Notes: generated by a model not told the origin, from the letters alone. DNA of 64,000 bases from Thermomonospora catenispora (GCF_006363815.1 NZ_RRYT01000002.1:124001-188000), one strand, 5' to 3'; shown: positions 42,274 to 52,362, counted from the first letter of the stretch. Program-made: numbers and translations.

Positions 42274-43200
42274 TCAGACGACGACGCGTATCGCCCTGGG
42301 CACGGAGCGGAACTGCACCTCGGTGCGCTCGCCCAAGTAGTCGCCGTCCATCTGGAATGCGATCGGCCGGTCGGCGCGGAGCGTGAACCGGCTCGCGTCG
42401 TGCACGTTCACCACGTGCCGGCCGCGCACCGGCCGGCCGCCCGGCAGCAGCATCTGGGCCGCGGCGGCGAGCACCGGACCGACCGCCAGCGAACGCATGG
42501 CGAACACGTCCAGCCCGGTCGAGAAATGCGCGCGGGGGGCGGGGTTCACCGGATGGCGGCCGAGGAAGGTCCACGGCGCGGTGTTGACCACGAAGGACAG
42601 GAACAGCCCCTTCTCCGGGGGATGCCCGGGCCGCTCCAGGGTGAGCGCCGGATGCGCCCGGTCGGTGCGGGTGAAGAACTCCCGCAGCGCCACCCGCAGA
42701 TACAGGGTGGGGTCGGGGCGGCGCCCGGCGCCGCGCCGCCGCTCCACCACCCGGATCACCTCCGCGTCGAACCCCAGGCCCGCGCAGAAGGTGAAATAGC
42801 GGTCGTCCGCCATGCCCAGTCCCACCCGGCGATGCCGGCCCGCCCGCAGCGCCTCCAGCACCAGCCGGGTGGCTCCGATCGGCTCGGCGGGCATGCCCAG
42901 CGCCCGGGCGAACACGTTGGTGCTGCCGATCGGCAGCACCGCCAGCGCCGGCGCCTTGGGGGAGGGCCCGTCCGCCAGCAGCCCGTTGACGGCCTCGTTC
43001 ACGGTGCCGTCGCCGCCCAAGGCGATCACCACGTCGTACCCGCCGGCGGCGGCCTCCCGGGCCAGATCCGTCGCGTGGCCGCGGTGGGCGGTCTCGGCGA
43101 ACTCCAGGTCCAGATCCCCGGAGAAGGCGCGGACGAGCAGGTCGCGGACTCGGCGGGAGGTTGACGTCGCCTTGGGGTTGGCGATGAGCATGGCGCGCAC
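42274..43200 (-). CDS. Diacylglycerol/lipid kinase family protein
   Basis: 308 residues, GTG or the ATG three codons later. The N-terminus MLIANPKATSTSRRV and the glycine-rich ALGGDGTVNEAVNG (around residue 60-75) are the ATP-binding signature of the DagK/YegS/sphingosine kinase family, followed by LPIGSTNVFARALG. The C-terminal beta domain (FQMDGDYLGE) is also typical. It would phosphorylate a lipid alcohol such as diacylglycerol at the membrane; the mycobacterial relative starts PIM-linked or phosphatidic acid recycling. It is on the same strand as whiB1, upstream of it. Confidence 0.92.
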   Translation of the reverse strand: MRAMLIANPKATSTSRRVRDLLVRAFSGDLDLEFAETAHRGHATDLAREAAAGGYDVVIALGGDGTVNEAVNGLLADGPSPKAPALAVLPIGSTNVFARALGMPAEPIGATRLVLEALRAGRHRRVGLGMADDRYFTFCAGLGFDAEVIRVVERRRGAGRRPDPTLYLRVALREFFTRTDRAHPALTLERPGHPPEKGLFLSFVVNTAPWTFLGRHPVNPAPRAHFSTGLDVFAMRSLAVGPVLAAAAQMLLPGGRPVRGRHVVNVHDASRFTLRADRPIAFQMDGDYLGERTEVQFRSVPRAIRVVV

Positions 43201-43287
43201 GGCGCAAGGCTACCCAGTGCCGATGCCCCCGCCCGATCCGGTGACCGGGGAGAATGCGTTGACCGGACGGCGGTAGGGTTACCGCTT

Positions 43288-43734
43288 GTGTCCGAACGTC
43301 GCCCCCTGACCGTGACCGCCGCCGCGGCGCTGGAGGCCGCCGAAGGCGTCACCGCGCTCGGTTTCGGCGCCTTCGTGGCCTGGGAGACCGTGGTGGGCGA
43401 GCCGCTGGACCCGGCGACCGCCTGGGCGGTGACCGGGATGGCCCTGCTCGGCGGCTTCTGCATGCTGGCGGTCGCTCGCGGGCTGCTGAAGGCCGAACGC
43501 TGGAGCAGGGCGCCCGCGGTGCTCACCCAGCTGTTCGCGCTGCCGGTGGGCTGGTCGCTGCTGCAGAGCGACCAGCTCGTCTACGGCGTACCGCTGCTGA
43601 CGGCGGCGGTGCTGGCGCTGGTGCTGGTCCTCAGCGGCCCCACCACCCGCTTCATCCTGGCGTCCGAGCACGACGACGAGCCGGAGGCCGGGACCGGGGC
43701 CGCCGGCCGGGACGGCCCGCAGACCCGGTCCTAG
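43288..43734 (+). CDS. Small integral membrane protein
   Basis: 148 residues from GTG with GGTAGGG upstream. Four hydrophobic segments: AAALEAAEGVTALGFGAFVA, AWAVTGMALLGGFCMLAVARGLL, LTQLFALPVGWSLLQSDQLV, and LLTAAVLALVLVLSG, then an acidic hydrophilic tail (EHDDEPEAGTGAAG). This layout is common in actinobacterial hypothetical membrane proteins. Function unknown. It is divergent from the lipid kinase gene and convergent with sigF. Confidence 0.8.
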   Translation: MSERRPLTVTAAAALEAAEGVTALGFGAFVAWETVVGEPLDPATAWAVTGMALLGGFCMLAVARGLLKAERWSRAPAVLTQLFALPVGWSLLQSDQLVYGVPLLTAAVLALVLVLSGPTTRFILASEHDDEPEAGTGAAGRDGPQTRS

Positions 43735-43779
43735 GGCCCGGCCGGGTCCGGTCCGGGAGCGGCCGCCGGCTGAGCGCCG

Positions 43780-44607
43780 TCACTCGTCGGCGGTCAGACC
43801 CTCGCGCAGCTGCGCCAGCGTGCGGGCCAGCAGCCGGGAGACGTGCATCTGGGAGATGCCCAGCTCCGCGGCGATCTGCGACTGCGTCATGTTGCCGAAG
43901 AACCGCAGCAGCAGGATCCGCTTCTCGCGGGCGGGCAGCTTCTCCAGCAGCGGCTTGAGCGACTCGCGGTACTCCACGCCCTCCAGGGAGTCGTCCACCA
44001 TGCCGAGCGAGTCGGCCACGGCGGGCGCGTCCTCGTCCCCGGAGTCGGGGGCGTCCAGCGAGACGGTCGAGTAGGCGTTGGCGGACTCCAGGCCCTCCAG
44101 CACCTCCTCCTCGCTCATCTGCAGGTGCTCGGCCAGCTCGCTGACCGTGGGGGCGCGACCCTCGCGCTGCGCCAGGTCGCTGATCGCCTTGGTCAGCGAC
44201 AGCTTCAGCTCCTGCAGCCGGCGAGGCACCCGGACCGCCCAGCCCTTGTCGCGGAAGTGCCGCTTGATCTCGCCCACGATGGTGGGCGTGGCATAGGTGG
44301 AGAACTCCACCCCGCGGTCCAGATCGAAGCGGTCGATCGACTTGATCAACCCGATGGTCGCCACCTGGATCAGGTCGTCCAGCCACTCGCCCCGGTTGCG
44401 GAACCGGCGGGCCAGGTACTCCACCAGCGGCAGATGCAGCTCCACCAGCTCGTCCCGGACCCGTTGACGCTCCGGGTCGCCCTCCGGCAGCTGGTGCAGC
44501 CGCTCGAACAGCGCCCGGGCGCGGGCGCGGTCCGGCACGCCGGCGTCCGGCCGCTCGTCGGCCTGGCTGGGCACACTGCTCTCCGGCAGCGTCGTCTTCT
44601 CGGTCAT
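43780..44607 (-). CDS. sigF: RNA polymerase sigma factor of the SigB/SigF/SigG subfamily
   Basis: 275 residues with regions 2, 3 and 4 but no region 1.1, as in stress and sporulation sigma factors. Region 2 includes LVEYLARRFRNRGEWLDDLI and ATIGLIKSIDRFDLDRGVEF; region 3 includes GEIKRHFRDKGWAVRVPRRL; region 4 is REKRILLLRFFGNMTQSQIA and GISQMHVSRLLART. The partner anti-sigma factor is encoded 58 bp upstream in the same direction. The paralog number cannot be told from sequence, so the sigF symbol is a class label. Confidence 0.93.
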   Translation of the reverse strand: MTEKTTLPESSVPSQADERPDAGVPDRARARALFERLHQLPEGDPERQRVRDELVELHLPLVEYLARRFRNRGEWLDDLIQVATIGLIKSIDRFDLDRGVEFSTYATPTIVGEIKRHFRDKGWAVRVPRRLQELKLSLTKAISDLAQREGRAPTVSELAEHLQMSEEEVLEGLESANAYSTVSLDAPDSGDEDAPAVADSLGMVDDSLEGVEYRESLKPLLEKLPAREKRILLLRFFGNMTQSQIAAELGISQMHVSRLLARTLAQLREGLTADE

Positions 44608-44665
44608 GGCGCCACCTCGCCCGGCGGCAGTCCTGCCGGTCGCCTCGTCCGCCGCATCGCCCTGG

Positions 44666-45106
44666 TCACTTCGCCCCCGTCGCCCCGCGACGCTTCTGCA
44701 GCATCACGGTCACCCGGTCGTCGGCGCCCACCGCGGAATCCACGTCGCCAGCCAGCGCGGACAGCACCGTCCAGGCGAACGTGTCGCGGCTGGGCACCAC
44801 CCCGTCCACGGTCAGCACCGCCACCGCGATCCGCATCGCCTCCCCGGTCAGCTCGAACCGGCATTCCAGATCGGTGCCGGGGACGGCCTGCGGAAGCAGC
44901 ATCGCGCAGGCCTCGTCCACCGCGATCCGCAGGTCTTCGATCTCGTCCAGTGTGAAGTCGAGCCGGGCGGCCAGCCCGGCGGTGGCCGTGCGCAGCACCG
45001 ACAGGTAGGCGCTGTCGGCGGGCAGCTTCACCGTGACCACGTCCCGGACGACCGGGCGGGCGTCGGCCGACTTCTCGGCTGGCATGGCAGTGGTTTCCTC
45101 GGTCAC
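44666..45106 (-). CDS. Anti-sigma regulatory factor (RsbW/UsfX-like HATPase)
   Basis: 146 residues from GTG with GGGAG upstream. A GHKL-fold N box is visible as EIEDLRIAVDEAC, and RDTFAWTVLSALAGDV resembles the mycobacterial SigF antagonist UsfX. The usual ATP-lid motif (DxGxG) is not clear, so ATP binding and kinase activity may be weak or lost. It is predicted to bind and inhibit the sigma factor encoded immediately after it. An anti-anti-sigma (STAS) gene is not in the window, so release must involve a factor encoded elsewhere. Confidence 0.85.
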   Translation of the reverse strand: MTEETTAMPAEKSADARPVVRDVVTVKLPADSAYLSVLRTATAGLAARLDFTLDEIEDLRIAVDEACAMLLPQAVPGTDLECRFELTGEAMRIAVAVLTVDGVVPSRDTFAWTVLSALAGDVDSAVGADDRVTVMLQKRRGATGAK

Positions 45107-45258
45107 ATTTCTCCCTCGACTGGGGCGCGCCTCCTTCGAAACTACCGCCTGTCACGGGCGCGGTGATGCTTCGGCGCGCACCGGTTTCCGCCATGCCCCG
45201 GTCATGACACGCCGTTGCGCATGGGGAACCTCCGCGGGCGGCGGGATGCGTCACATCG

Positions 45259-45290
45259 GCCGTGTCCGCGCCAGCCGCCCCGGACACGGC
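45259..45290 (-). terminator. Hairpin after the GNAT gene
   Basis: 10-bp arms GCCGTGTCCG / CGGACACGGC around a 12-nt loop in the 275-bp space between the GNAT gene and rsbW, both on the minus strand. Candidate terminator; the rest of the space likely contains the rsbW promoter. Confidence 0.4.
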
Positions 45291-45381
45291 TCGACCCCCT
45301 CCCGAAGCATGCGGACCCAGTGTAGTCGATTGCTCACTGAGCGCCCGAGGTGGTATGCGGCGACGGAGGTCGCCGGCGCGT

Positions 45382-45852
45382 TCAGCGGCGGCCCAGCTCG
45401 GCCAGCGCCTCGCCGGTGAGCCGGTAGACCGTCCACTCGTCCTGCGGGACGGCGCCCAGCGCCTTGTAGAAGCCGATGGCCGGCTCGTTCCAATCCAGGA
45501 CGGACCACTCGACGCGGGTGTAACCGCGCTCCACGGCGATCCGCGCCAACTCGGTCAGCAGCGCCTTGCCGTGCCCCCGCCCGCGCGCGTGCGGACGGAC
45601 GTACAGGTCCTCCAGATAGATCCCGTGCCGTCCGGTCCAGGTGGAGAAGGTGACGAACCACAGCGCGAACCCGACGACCTCTTCGTCGTGCTCGGCCACG
45701 TGGGCGAACACCTTCGGCTCGGGACCGAACAGGGCCCGGCGCAGATCCTCCTCGGTGGCGCGGACCTCGTGCAGGGCCTTCTCGTAGTCCGCCAGTTCGC
45801 GGATCAGCGCCGCGATCGTGGGCACGTCGTCGATGACAGCGGGTCGGATCAC
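45382..45852 (-). CDS. GNAT family N-acetyltransferase
   Basis: 156 residues. The acetyl-CoA motif A is VRPHARGRGHGKALLTELAR, after strand 4 with YLEDLYV; motif B is EWSVLDWNEPAIGFYKALGA. The overall sequence (MIRPAVIDDVPTIAALIREL, EKALHEVRATEEDLRRALFG) matches the diamine/spermidine acetyltransferase-like branch, so a small amine such as a polyamine is a reasonable substrate guess. No pathway gene is next to it. It lies between the RsbW and SodN genes on the same strand. Confidence 0.9.
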   Translation of the reverse strand: MIRPAVIDDVPTIAALIRELADYEKALHEVRATEEDLRRALFGPEPKVFAHVAEHDEEVVGFALWFVTFSTWTGRHGIYLEDLYVRPHARGRGHGKALLTELARIAVERGYTRVEWSVLDWNEPAIGFYKALGAVPQDEWTVYRLTGEALAELGRR

Positions 45853-45938
45853 GCCCCGAGGCTACCGGCCCGTTCACGCTCCCCGGGCCGCCCGCGTCGG
45901 CCCGGCGCGGGCCCGTCGGCCCCGGCGCGCAAGGAAAA

Positions 45939-45976
45939 GGGGGCGAGACCGCGTGGAACCGAACGGTCTCGCCCCC
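45939..45976 (-). terminator. Intrinsic terminator after sodN
   Basis: 13-bp arms GGGGGCGAGACCG / CGGTCTCGCCCCC with a 12-nt loop; read on the minus strand the stem is followed by CTTTTCC. A good intrinsic terminator for sodN. Confidence 0.7.
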
Positions 45977-46004
45977 GCGACGATCCGGCGTCCATGCGGA
46001 TCAG

Positions 46005-46034
46005 CTCATCGTCACGCCACGGCGTGACGATGAG
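46005..46034 (-). terminator. Second hairpin directly after the sodN stop
   Basis: A 14-bp inverted repeat CTCATCGTCACGCC / GGCGTGACGATGAG with a 2-nt centre, 6 bp beyond the sodN stop codon. It may help terminate or protect the sodN mRNA 3' end. Confidence 0.5.
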
Positions 46035-46040
46035 GCGCGT

Positions 46041-46445
46041 TCAGGAGGCCTGCTTGGTCTCCCAGAAGATCTTGTCGATCTCGGCGATCTTGGCCAGCAG
46101 CTCGTCGGCGATCTTCGGGTCCGTGGTGCCCTTGGCCCCGGCGGCGCCGGCCAGCTTGGTGGCCTCGTTGAACAGCTGGTGCAGCTGCGGGTACTTCTCG
46201 AAGTGCGGCGCCTTGAAGTAGTCGGTCCACAGCACCCACAGGTGCTCCTTGACCAGCTGAGCGCGCTGCTCCTTGATGATGAGCGCCCGGGTGCGGAACG
46301 CGGGGTCCTCGTTGGCGTTGTACTTCTCGATGATGGCCTTGACCGACTCGGCCTCGATGCGCGCCTGGGCCGGGTCGTAGACGCCGCACGGCAGGTCGCA
46401 GTGCGCGGAGACCGTGGTCTTCGGACGCAGTAGCTTCGCCAGCAC
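46041..46445 (-). CDS. sodN: Nickel superoxide dismutase
   Basis: 134 residues. After a 14-residue propeptide (MLAKLLRPKTTVSA) comes HCDLPCGVYDPAQA, the nickel hook: after cleavage His1, Cys2 and Cys6 bind nickel. The rest is the four-helix bundle including LWVLWTDYFKAPHFEKYPQL and IAEIDKIFWETK. It converts superoxide to oxygen and hydrogen peroxide in the cytoplasm. The protease that removes the propeptide is encoded divergently 142 bp away. Two hairpins follow the gene. In Streptomyces expression depends on nickel; the site is not identified here. Confidence 0.98.
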   Translation of the reverse strand: MLAKLLRPKTTVSAHCDLPCGVYDPAQARIEAESVKAIIEKYNANEDPAFRTRALIIKEQRAQLVKEHLWVLWTDYFKAPHFEKYPQLHQLFNEATKLAGAAGAKGTTDPKIADELLAKIAEIDKIFWETKQAS

Positions 46446-46587
46446 CTGTTCGTCCCTTCCTCTAGCGGATCATGCTCAGGTCACCGACATTACTCTGGTA
46501 CCGCGCGTCGTGTGCGCCCAGGGCGGTGACCGTGACGGAACGGGCCCTCCGCCGGGCGTTTGTATCCGGGGAAGGACGAGATATTCC

Positions 46588-46941
46588 GTGCTGCGGGCGG
46601 TGGCGGTGACCGGGGAGTCGATGCTGCCGGCGCTGCGGCCGGGGGACTTCCTGCTGGTGCGGTGCGGCGGCCGGGCGGTGCGGCCCGGCGACGTGGTGGT
46701 CGCCCGGCACCCCCGGGACGGAGAGCCGCTGATCGTCAAGCGGGCGGTGCGCCGCGACGGCGACGGCTGGTGGCTGGAGAGCGACAACCAGCGCGCCCCG
46801 GGCCGGCAGGACAGCTGGGACTTCGGCGCGGTGCCGGACGCGCTGGTGCTGGGCCGGGTGGTGGCCCGGTACTGGCCGCCCTCGCGGATCGCGCTGTCGC
46901 CGGCGGCGTTCTCACCGGACCGGGGCCCGGGCCGCCGCTGA
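46588..46941 (+). CDS. sodX: Nickel-type superoxide dismutase maturation protease SodX
   Basis: 117 residues from GTG (product VLRAVAVTGESMLPALRPGD); codons farther upstream in frame are in the sodN promoter and rejected. It is a short S26 signal-peptidase-like protein: the nucleophile Ser is in GESMLP and the general-base Lys in LIVKRAVRR. It has no transmembrane helix, as in other SodX proteins, and is thought to cut the SodN propeptide. Its gene is head-to-head with sodN, the common arrangement in actinomycetes. Confidence 0.9.
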   Translation: MLRAVAVTGESMLPALRPGDFLLVRCGGRAVRPGDVVVARHPRDGEPLIVKRAVRRDGDGWWLESDNQRAPGRQDSWDFGAVPDALVLGRVVARYWPPSRIALSPAAFSPDRGPGRR

Positions 46942-47090
46942 GGGAGCCCGGACCGGCCGCGCCCCGGGGGGCGGGACCGGTCCGCCGCGAGATCCATCGT
47001 TCCGGGCGTCGTGCGCCCCTCGTCCCGGACGGGGCCCGGTCGCGGGCCCGTGGTCGTCCGGGAGGGATCAGAACCGCTTCATGAGCCGGC

Positions 47091-48275
<1,185 letters not shown>

Positions 48276-48688
48276 AGCGACCCCTGTCTTGACAAACGGT
48301 TTCGGGCAGATGCCACCGCTGCCGGGGCGGTCTAGGTGGCCGCGTCTCCTGGGTGGTCATCTCTCGACGTACGGGGGTCACCCGTTGTCTGATTGTGCCA
48401 CACACCGCAGGAGCGGCCGGCGGAAGGGAGGGTGTCCTCCGCCACGTCCCGCGGCGCTTTCTGTGAGGTTACGGAGAGTGCCCGATTCCTTGGCCGCTCA
48501 CCCTGCCCCTGGCATACCCTGCGGAGTGCTTGGAACGGTCCTAAACAATGCGTGGATGAGGGCTCACCTGGGTGACCTGTTGTGCGATCGTGTCGTGCCC
48601 TTAATCCAGCAGGCGTCCGCTCTGAGTGAAGATGTCCTGCAAACCTTCCGATCGGCGAAGGTGCCGTGAACGAGTTGAAGGGGGACCT
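48276..48688. other. Intergenic region between malic enzyme and ABC transporter, no gene seen
   Basis: 413 bp with lower GC than its surroundings, especially 48500-48660. On the plus strand TTGTGC (48570-48575) followed 16 bp later by TAATCC could be a weak promoter for the transporter operon. Small frames are present on both strands, but none has a good ribosome-binding site or recognisable product. Confidence 0.4.
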
Positions 48689-49591
48689 GTGACCACCGGT
48701 TCTCTGCGCCGCCGTGCCGTTGCGGCGGCAGCTGTCATGCTGTCGGGCGCCCTCGCCCTGTCGGCCTGTGGAGGGGACGACCCCGAGGACGCCGGAGCGA
48801 CCTCCCAGACGTCCGCCGACCCCTCCCTGGCCGCGATGGTCCCCGACCAGATCAAGAGCGACGGTGTGATCAAGGTGGGCGTCGACGCGTCGTACCCGCC
48901 CAACGAGACCGTGGACCCGGCGACCCAGAAGATCGTCGGCTGGGACGTGGAGCTGTTCACCGCGGTGGCCGCCAAGCTGGGGCTGAAGGCCCAGTTCGAG
49001 AACGCCGGTTTCGACACCATCATCCCGGGCGTGCAGTCCGGCAAGTACGAGGTGGGCGTCTCCTCGCTGACCGACAACCCCGAGCGCGAGAAGGTCGTCG
49101 ACTTCGTCACCTACTACTCCGCGGGCACCGCCTGGGCGGCTCCCAAGGGCAACCCCAAGAACGTCGACCCCGACAACGCCTGCGGCCTGAGCGTCGGCGT
49201 GCAGCAGGGGACCGTGCAGGTCGATGATCTCAACGCCCGCAGCAAGGCCTGCACCGACGCCGGCAAGCCCGCCATCAAGCTGGTGGTCCGCAAGCAGCAG
49301 ACCGAGGTCAACAACGACCTGGTGGCCGGGAAGATCGACGCCATGGCGGCCGACTCGCCGATCGTGGGCGGCGCGGCGAAGCAGACCGGCAAGCTGGAGA
49401 TCATCGGCGAGGTGTACGACACCGCTCCCTACGGCTACGCCGTCAGCAAGAACTCCGGGACCTTCAAGGAGGCGCTGCAGGCGGCCCTCAAGGCGCTGAT
49501 CGCCGACGGCACCTACAAGCAGATCCTCACCAAGGCCGGCGTGGAGTCCGGAGCGATCACCGAACCGGTGATCAACGGCGCGCAGAAGTGA
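48689..49591 (+). CDS. Polar amino-acid ABC transporter substrate-binding lipoprotein
   Basis: 300 residues from GTG after GAAGGGGGA. The signal peptide (LRRRAVAAAAVMLSGALALSAC) ends with lipobox LSAC, so the mature protein is lipid-anchored. The SBP_bac_3 fold is clear: GVIKVGVDASYPPNE, GWDVELFTAVAAKLGLK, FDTIIPGVQSGKYEVGVSSL, and a C-terminal segment GTYKQILTKAGVESGA. It captures an amino acid or similar polar solute. It is first in a three-gene operon with the permease and ATPase genes (gaps 4 bp and overlap). Confidence 0.95.
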   Translation: MTTGSLRRRAVAAAAVMLSGALALSACGGDDPEDAGATSQTSADPSLAAMVPDQIKSDGVIKVGVDASYPPNETVDPATQKIVGWDVELFTAVAAKLGLKAQFENAGFDTIIPGVQSGKYEVGVSSLTDNPEREKVVDFVTYYSAGTAWAAPKGNPKNVDPDNACGLSVGVQQGTVQVDDLNARSKACTDAGKPAIKLVVRKQQTEVNNDLVAGKIDAMAADSPIVGGAAKQTGKLEIIGEVYDTAPYGYAVSKNSGTFKEALQAALKALIADGTYKQILTKAGVESGAITEPVINGAQK

Positions 49592-49595
49592 CCCG

Positions 49596-50510
49596 ATGAC
49601 CGTGGACCAAGACGTGCAGAAGGGACGGCCCGAGCCCATCCGGGCCGTCCCGGTCCGGCACCCCGGACGGTGGGCCGGGGCCGCCGTGGTGCTCGTCCTG
49701 GGGGCGATGTTCGTCCACTTCTTGCTCTTCAACCCCGCGTTCAACTGGAGCGAGCAGTGGAAGTACATCTTCTCCGACGCGGTTCTGCGAGCGGTCCGCA
49801 ACACCATCTGGCTGACCGTCGTGGCGATGGTGGGCGGCGTCGCGCTGGGCATCGTGCTGGCGCTGATGCGGATGTCGCCCAACCCCCTGATGCGGGGGGC
49901 GGCCTTTTTGTACCTGTGGTTCTTCCGCGGCACTCCGCTGTACACCCAGCTGCTGATCTGGGGCGCCATCGGGGCGCTGATCCCCACCATCGGCATCGGC
50001 ATCCCGTTCGGCCCGGAGTTCCACACCTGGGAGACCCAGAAGCTGATCAACGTGGCGCTGGCCGCCGCCCTGGGCCTGCTGCTCAATGAGGCCGCCTACA
50101 TGGCCGAGATCGTCCGGGCCGGCATCCTGTCGGTGGACCCCGGGCAGCAGGAGGCCGCCGCCGCGCTGGGCATGTCGCGGATGCAGACCATGCGGCGCAT
50201 CGTGCTGCCGCAGGCGATGCGGGTGATCGTGCCGCCGACCGGCAACGAGACCATCTCGATGCTGAAGAACACCTCGCTGGTGGCGGCGGTGCCGTACGCG
50301 GAACTGACCTTCACCGCGCAGACCATCTACGCCAACACGTATCAGATCATCCCGATGCTGATCATGGCGTGCCTGTGGTACCTGTTCCTGTCCTCGCTGC
50401 TGATGATCGGCCAGTACTACCTGGAGCGGTACTTCAGCCGCGGCGTCGGGGGCAACGGCGGCGGGAACCGGGTGCGGCTGCGGGCGCTGCGCGGAGGAGG
50501 ACGCCGATGA
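49596..50510 (+). CDS. Amino-acid ABC transporter permease
   Basis: 304 residues. It has five or more membrane segments ([56 protein letters not shown]) and the ATPase-docking EAA loop [20 protein letters not shown]. An unusual extra hydrophobic helix at the N-terminus and a segment of Gly/Ile ([15 protein letters not shown]) between helices are seen in actinobacterial members of this HisM/GlnP family. It forms the membrane channel, probably as a homodimer because only one permease gene is present. Its stop overlaps the ATPase ATG (ATGA). Confidence 0.95.
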   Translation: MTVDQDVQKGRPEPIRAVPVRHPGRWAGAAVVLVLGAMFVHFLLFNPAFNWSEQWKYIFSDAVLRAVRNTIWLTVVAMVGGVALGIVLALMRMSPNPLMRGAAFLYLWFFRGTPLYTQLLIWGAIGALIPTIGIGIPFGPEFHTWETQKLINVALAAALGLLLNEAAYMAEIVRAGILSVDPGQQEAAAALGMSRMQTMRRIVLPQAMRVIVPPTGNETISMLKNTSLVAAVPYAELTFTAQTIYANTYQIIPMLIMACLWYLFLSSLLMIGQYYLERYFSRGVGGNGGGNRVRLRALRGGGRR

Positions 50511-51289
50511 CGACGGAGAAGGCCGCCCGGCGCCCGATGGTCAAGGCCGAGCAGGTGCACAAGAGCTTCGGCCATGTCGAGGTGCTCAAGGGCATCGACC
50601 TGGAGGTGCAGCCCGGCGAGGTGATGTGCGTGATCGGGCCGTCCGGCTCGGGCAAGTCCACCTTCCTGCGCTGCATCAACCACCTGGAGAAGATCGACTC
50701 CGGCCGGCTGTGGGTGGACGGCCATCTGGTCGGCTACCGGGAGAAGGGCGGCAAGCTCTATGAGCTGCGCGACCGCGAGGTGGCCGAGCAGCGCCGCGAG
50801 ATCGGCATGGTGTTCCAGCGGTTCAACCTGTTCCCGCACATGACGGCGCTGGAGAACGTCATGGAGGCGCCGGTCCTGGTCAAGAAGGAGCCCAAGGACC
50901 GGGTGCGCGAACGCGCTCTGGCGCTGCTGGACCGGGTCGGCCTGGGCGACAAGGTCGACAGCTATCCCGCCCAGCTGTCCGGCGGGCAGCAGCAGCGGGT
51001 GGCGATCGCGCGGGCGCTGGCCATGCAGCCCAAGCTGATGCTGTTCGACGAGCCCACCTCCGCGCTGGACCCCGAGCTGGTGGGGGAGGTGCTGGACGTG
51101 ATGAAGCAGCTCGCCGAGGACGGCATGACCATGATCGTGGTCACCCACGAGATGGGCTTCGCCCGCGAGGTCGGCGACTCGCTGGTCTTCATGGACGGCG
51201 GCGTGGTCGTGGAGTCGGGGGCGCCGCGCGAGGTGCTGGCCAACCCGCGGCATCCGCGCACCCAGGACTTCCTGTCCAAGGTCTTGTGA
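50507..51289 (+). CDS. Amino-acid ABC transporter ATP-binding protein
   Basis: 260 residues from an ATG overlapping the permease stop. All ABC motifs are present: Walker [10 protein letters not shown] (44-52), Q-loop in [10 protein letters not shown], signature LSGGQQQR, Walker [11 protein letters not shown], and H-loop VVTHEM. The sequence is of the GlnQ/HisP type. It supplies ATP hydrolysis for the importer formed with the two genes before it. A long hairpin 13 bp after the stop ends the operon. Confidence 0.96.
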   Translation: MTTEKAARRPMVKAEQVHKSFGHVEVLKGIDLEVQPGEVMCVIGPSGSGKSTFLRCINHLEKIDSGRLWVDGHLVGYREKGGKLYELRDREVAEQRREIGMVFQRFNLFPHMTALENVMEAPVLVKKEPKDRVRERALALLDRVGLGDKVDSYPAQLSGGQQQRVAIARALAMQPKLMLFDEPTSALDPELVGEVLDVMKQLAEDGMTMIVVTHEMGFAREVGDSLVFMDGGVVVESGAPREVLANPRHPRTQDFLSKVL

Positions 51290-51302
51290 GGACCACGGTC
51301 GA

Positions 51303-51341
51303 CCGACGGCCCGCCCCCGCCCCGGGAGCGCGGGCCGTCGG
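51303..51341 (+). terminator. Terminator of the ABC transporter operon
   Basis: 12-bp perfect arms CCGACGGCCCGC / GCGGGCCGTCGG around a 15-nt GC-rich loop, 13 bp after the ATPase stop codon. Confidence 0.65.
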
Positions 51342-51357
51342 CGTCTAAGGTGGGCGC

Positions 51358-52326
51358 ATGTTCGCTGTGAGCGCTGTGCGATTCGACGCCGATGATCCCC
51401 TGAACGGGCTGGAGGCGGGCGAGCGGCCCGAGCCCGAGGTGCCGGAGGGATGGACGACCGTCACGGTGCGGGCGGCCTCGCTCAACCACCACGACCTGTG
51501 GTCGCTGCGCGGCGTGGGGCTGCGCGAGGAGCAGCTCCCGATGATCCTCGGCTGCGACGCGGCCGGGGTGGACGAGGACGGCAACGAGGTCATCGTGCAC
51601 GCGGTGATCGGCGACCCGGACCGGGGCGGGGGCGATGAGACCCTGGACCCGAGGCGGTCGCTGCTGTCGGAGCGGTACCCGGGGACGTTCGCCGAGAAGG
51701 TCGCGGTGCCGCGGCGCAATCTGGTGCCCAAGCCGAAGGAGCTGTCGTTCGAGGAGGCGGCCTGCCTGCCGACCGCCTGGCTGACGGCCTACCGGATGCT
51801 GTTCGAGAAGTCCGGGCTGGAGCCCGGCTCGACGATCCTGGTGCAGGGCGCCGGCGGCGGGGTGGCGACCGCGCTGATCGCGCTGGGGGCGGCGGCCGGC
51901 TACCGGATCTGGGCGACCAGCCGCAGCGAGGCCAAGCGCAAGCGGGCGCTGGAGCTGGGGGCCGACGCGGTGTTCGAGAGCGGCGCCCGGCTGCCCGAGC
52001 GGGTCGACGGGGTGATGGAGACGGTCGGCCAGGCCACCTGGGCGCATTCGGTGAAGTCGCTGCGTCCCGGCGGACGCATCGTGACCTGCGGCGCCACCAC
52101 CGGGCAGCAGCCGGGGGCGGAGCTGAACCGGGTGTTCTTCACCCAGCTGTCGGTGGTCGGCTCCACCATGGGCACCCGTGACCAGCTGGTGCGGCTGGCG
52201 CGTTTCCTGGCGGTCACCGGCGTCCGTCCGCCGATCGACCGGGTGCTGCCGCTGGCCGAGGCCCGTCAGGGGCTGGAGGCGATGGCGCGGGGCGATCTGT
52301 TCGGCAAGATCGTGCTGACCGTCTGA
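51358..52326 (+). CDS. Zinc-type / MDR family alcohol dehydrogenase (quinone oxidoreductase-like)
   Basis: 322 residues of the medium-chain reductase superfamily. The GroES-like part has ASLNHHDLWSLRG and ILGCDAAGVDEDGNEV; the Rossmann part has VQGAGGGVATALIALG and ATSRSEAKRKRALELGAD. The catalytic zinc Cys of true alcohol dehydrogenases is not obvious (LNHHDLW rather than a GICGTD motif), so it is closer to zinc-independent quinone/enoyl reductases. C-terminal FGKIVLTV is typical. Substrate unknown. It is a single gene convergent with the PadR gene. Confidence 0.9.
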   Translation: MFAVSAVRFDADDPLNGLEAGERPEPEVPEGWTTVTVRAASLNHHDLWSLRGVGLREEQLPMILGCDAAGVDEDGNEVIVHAVIGDPDRGGGDETLDPRRSLLSERYPGTFAEKVAVPRRNLVPKPKELSFEEAACLPTAWLTAYRMLFEKSGLEPGSTILVQGAGGGVATALIALGAAAGYRIWATSRSEAKRKRALELGADAVFESGARLPERVDGVMETVGQATWAHSVKSLRPGGRIVTCGATTGQQPGAELNRVFFTQLSVVGSTMGTRDQLVRLARFLAVTGVRPPIDRVLPLAEARQGLEAMARGDLFGKIVLTV

Positions 52327-52362
52327 CCGTCCGTGCGGCCGAGGAGTGGACCCGGCCGGGGT

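Noticed and set aside
45033-45419. 128-codon plus-strand frame over the rsbW start and GNAT end
   Set aside because: No ribosome site, no domain, antisense to two real genes.
46949-46984. Imperfect hairpin between sodX and the malic enzyme gene
   Set aside because: Arms beginning CGGACCGG pair only partly; too weak to list as a terminator although some terminator is expected between the convergent genes.
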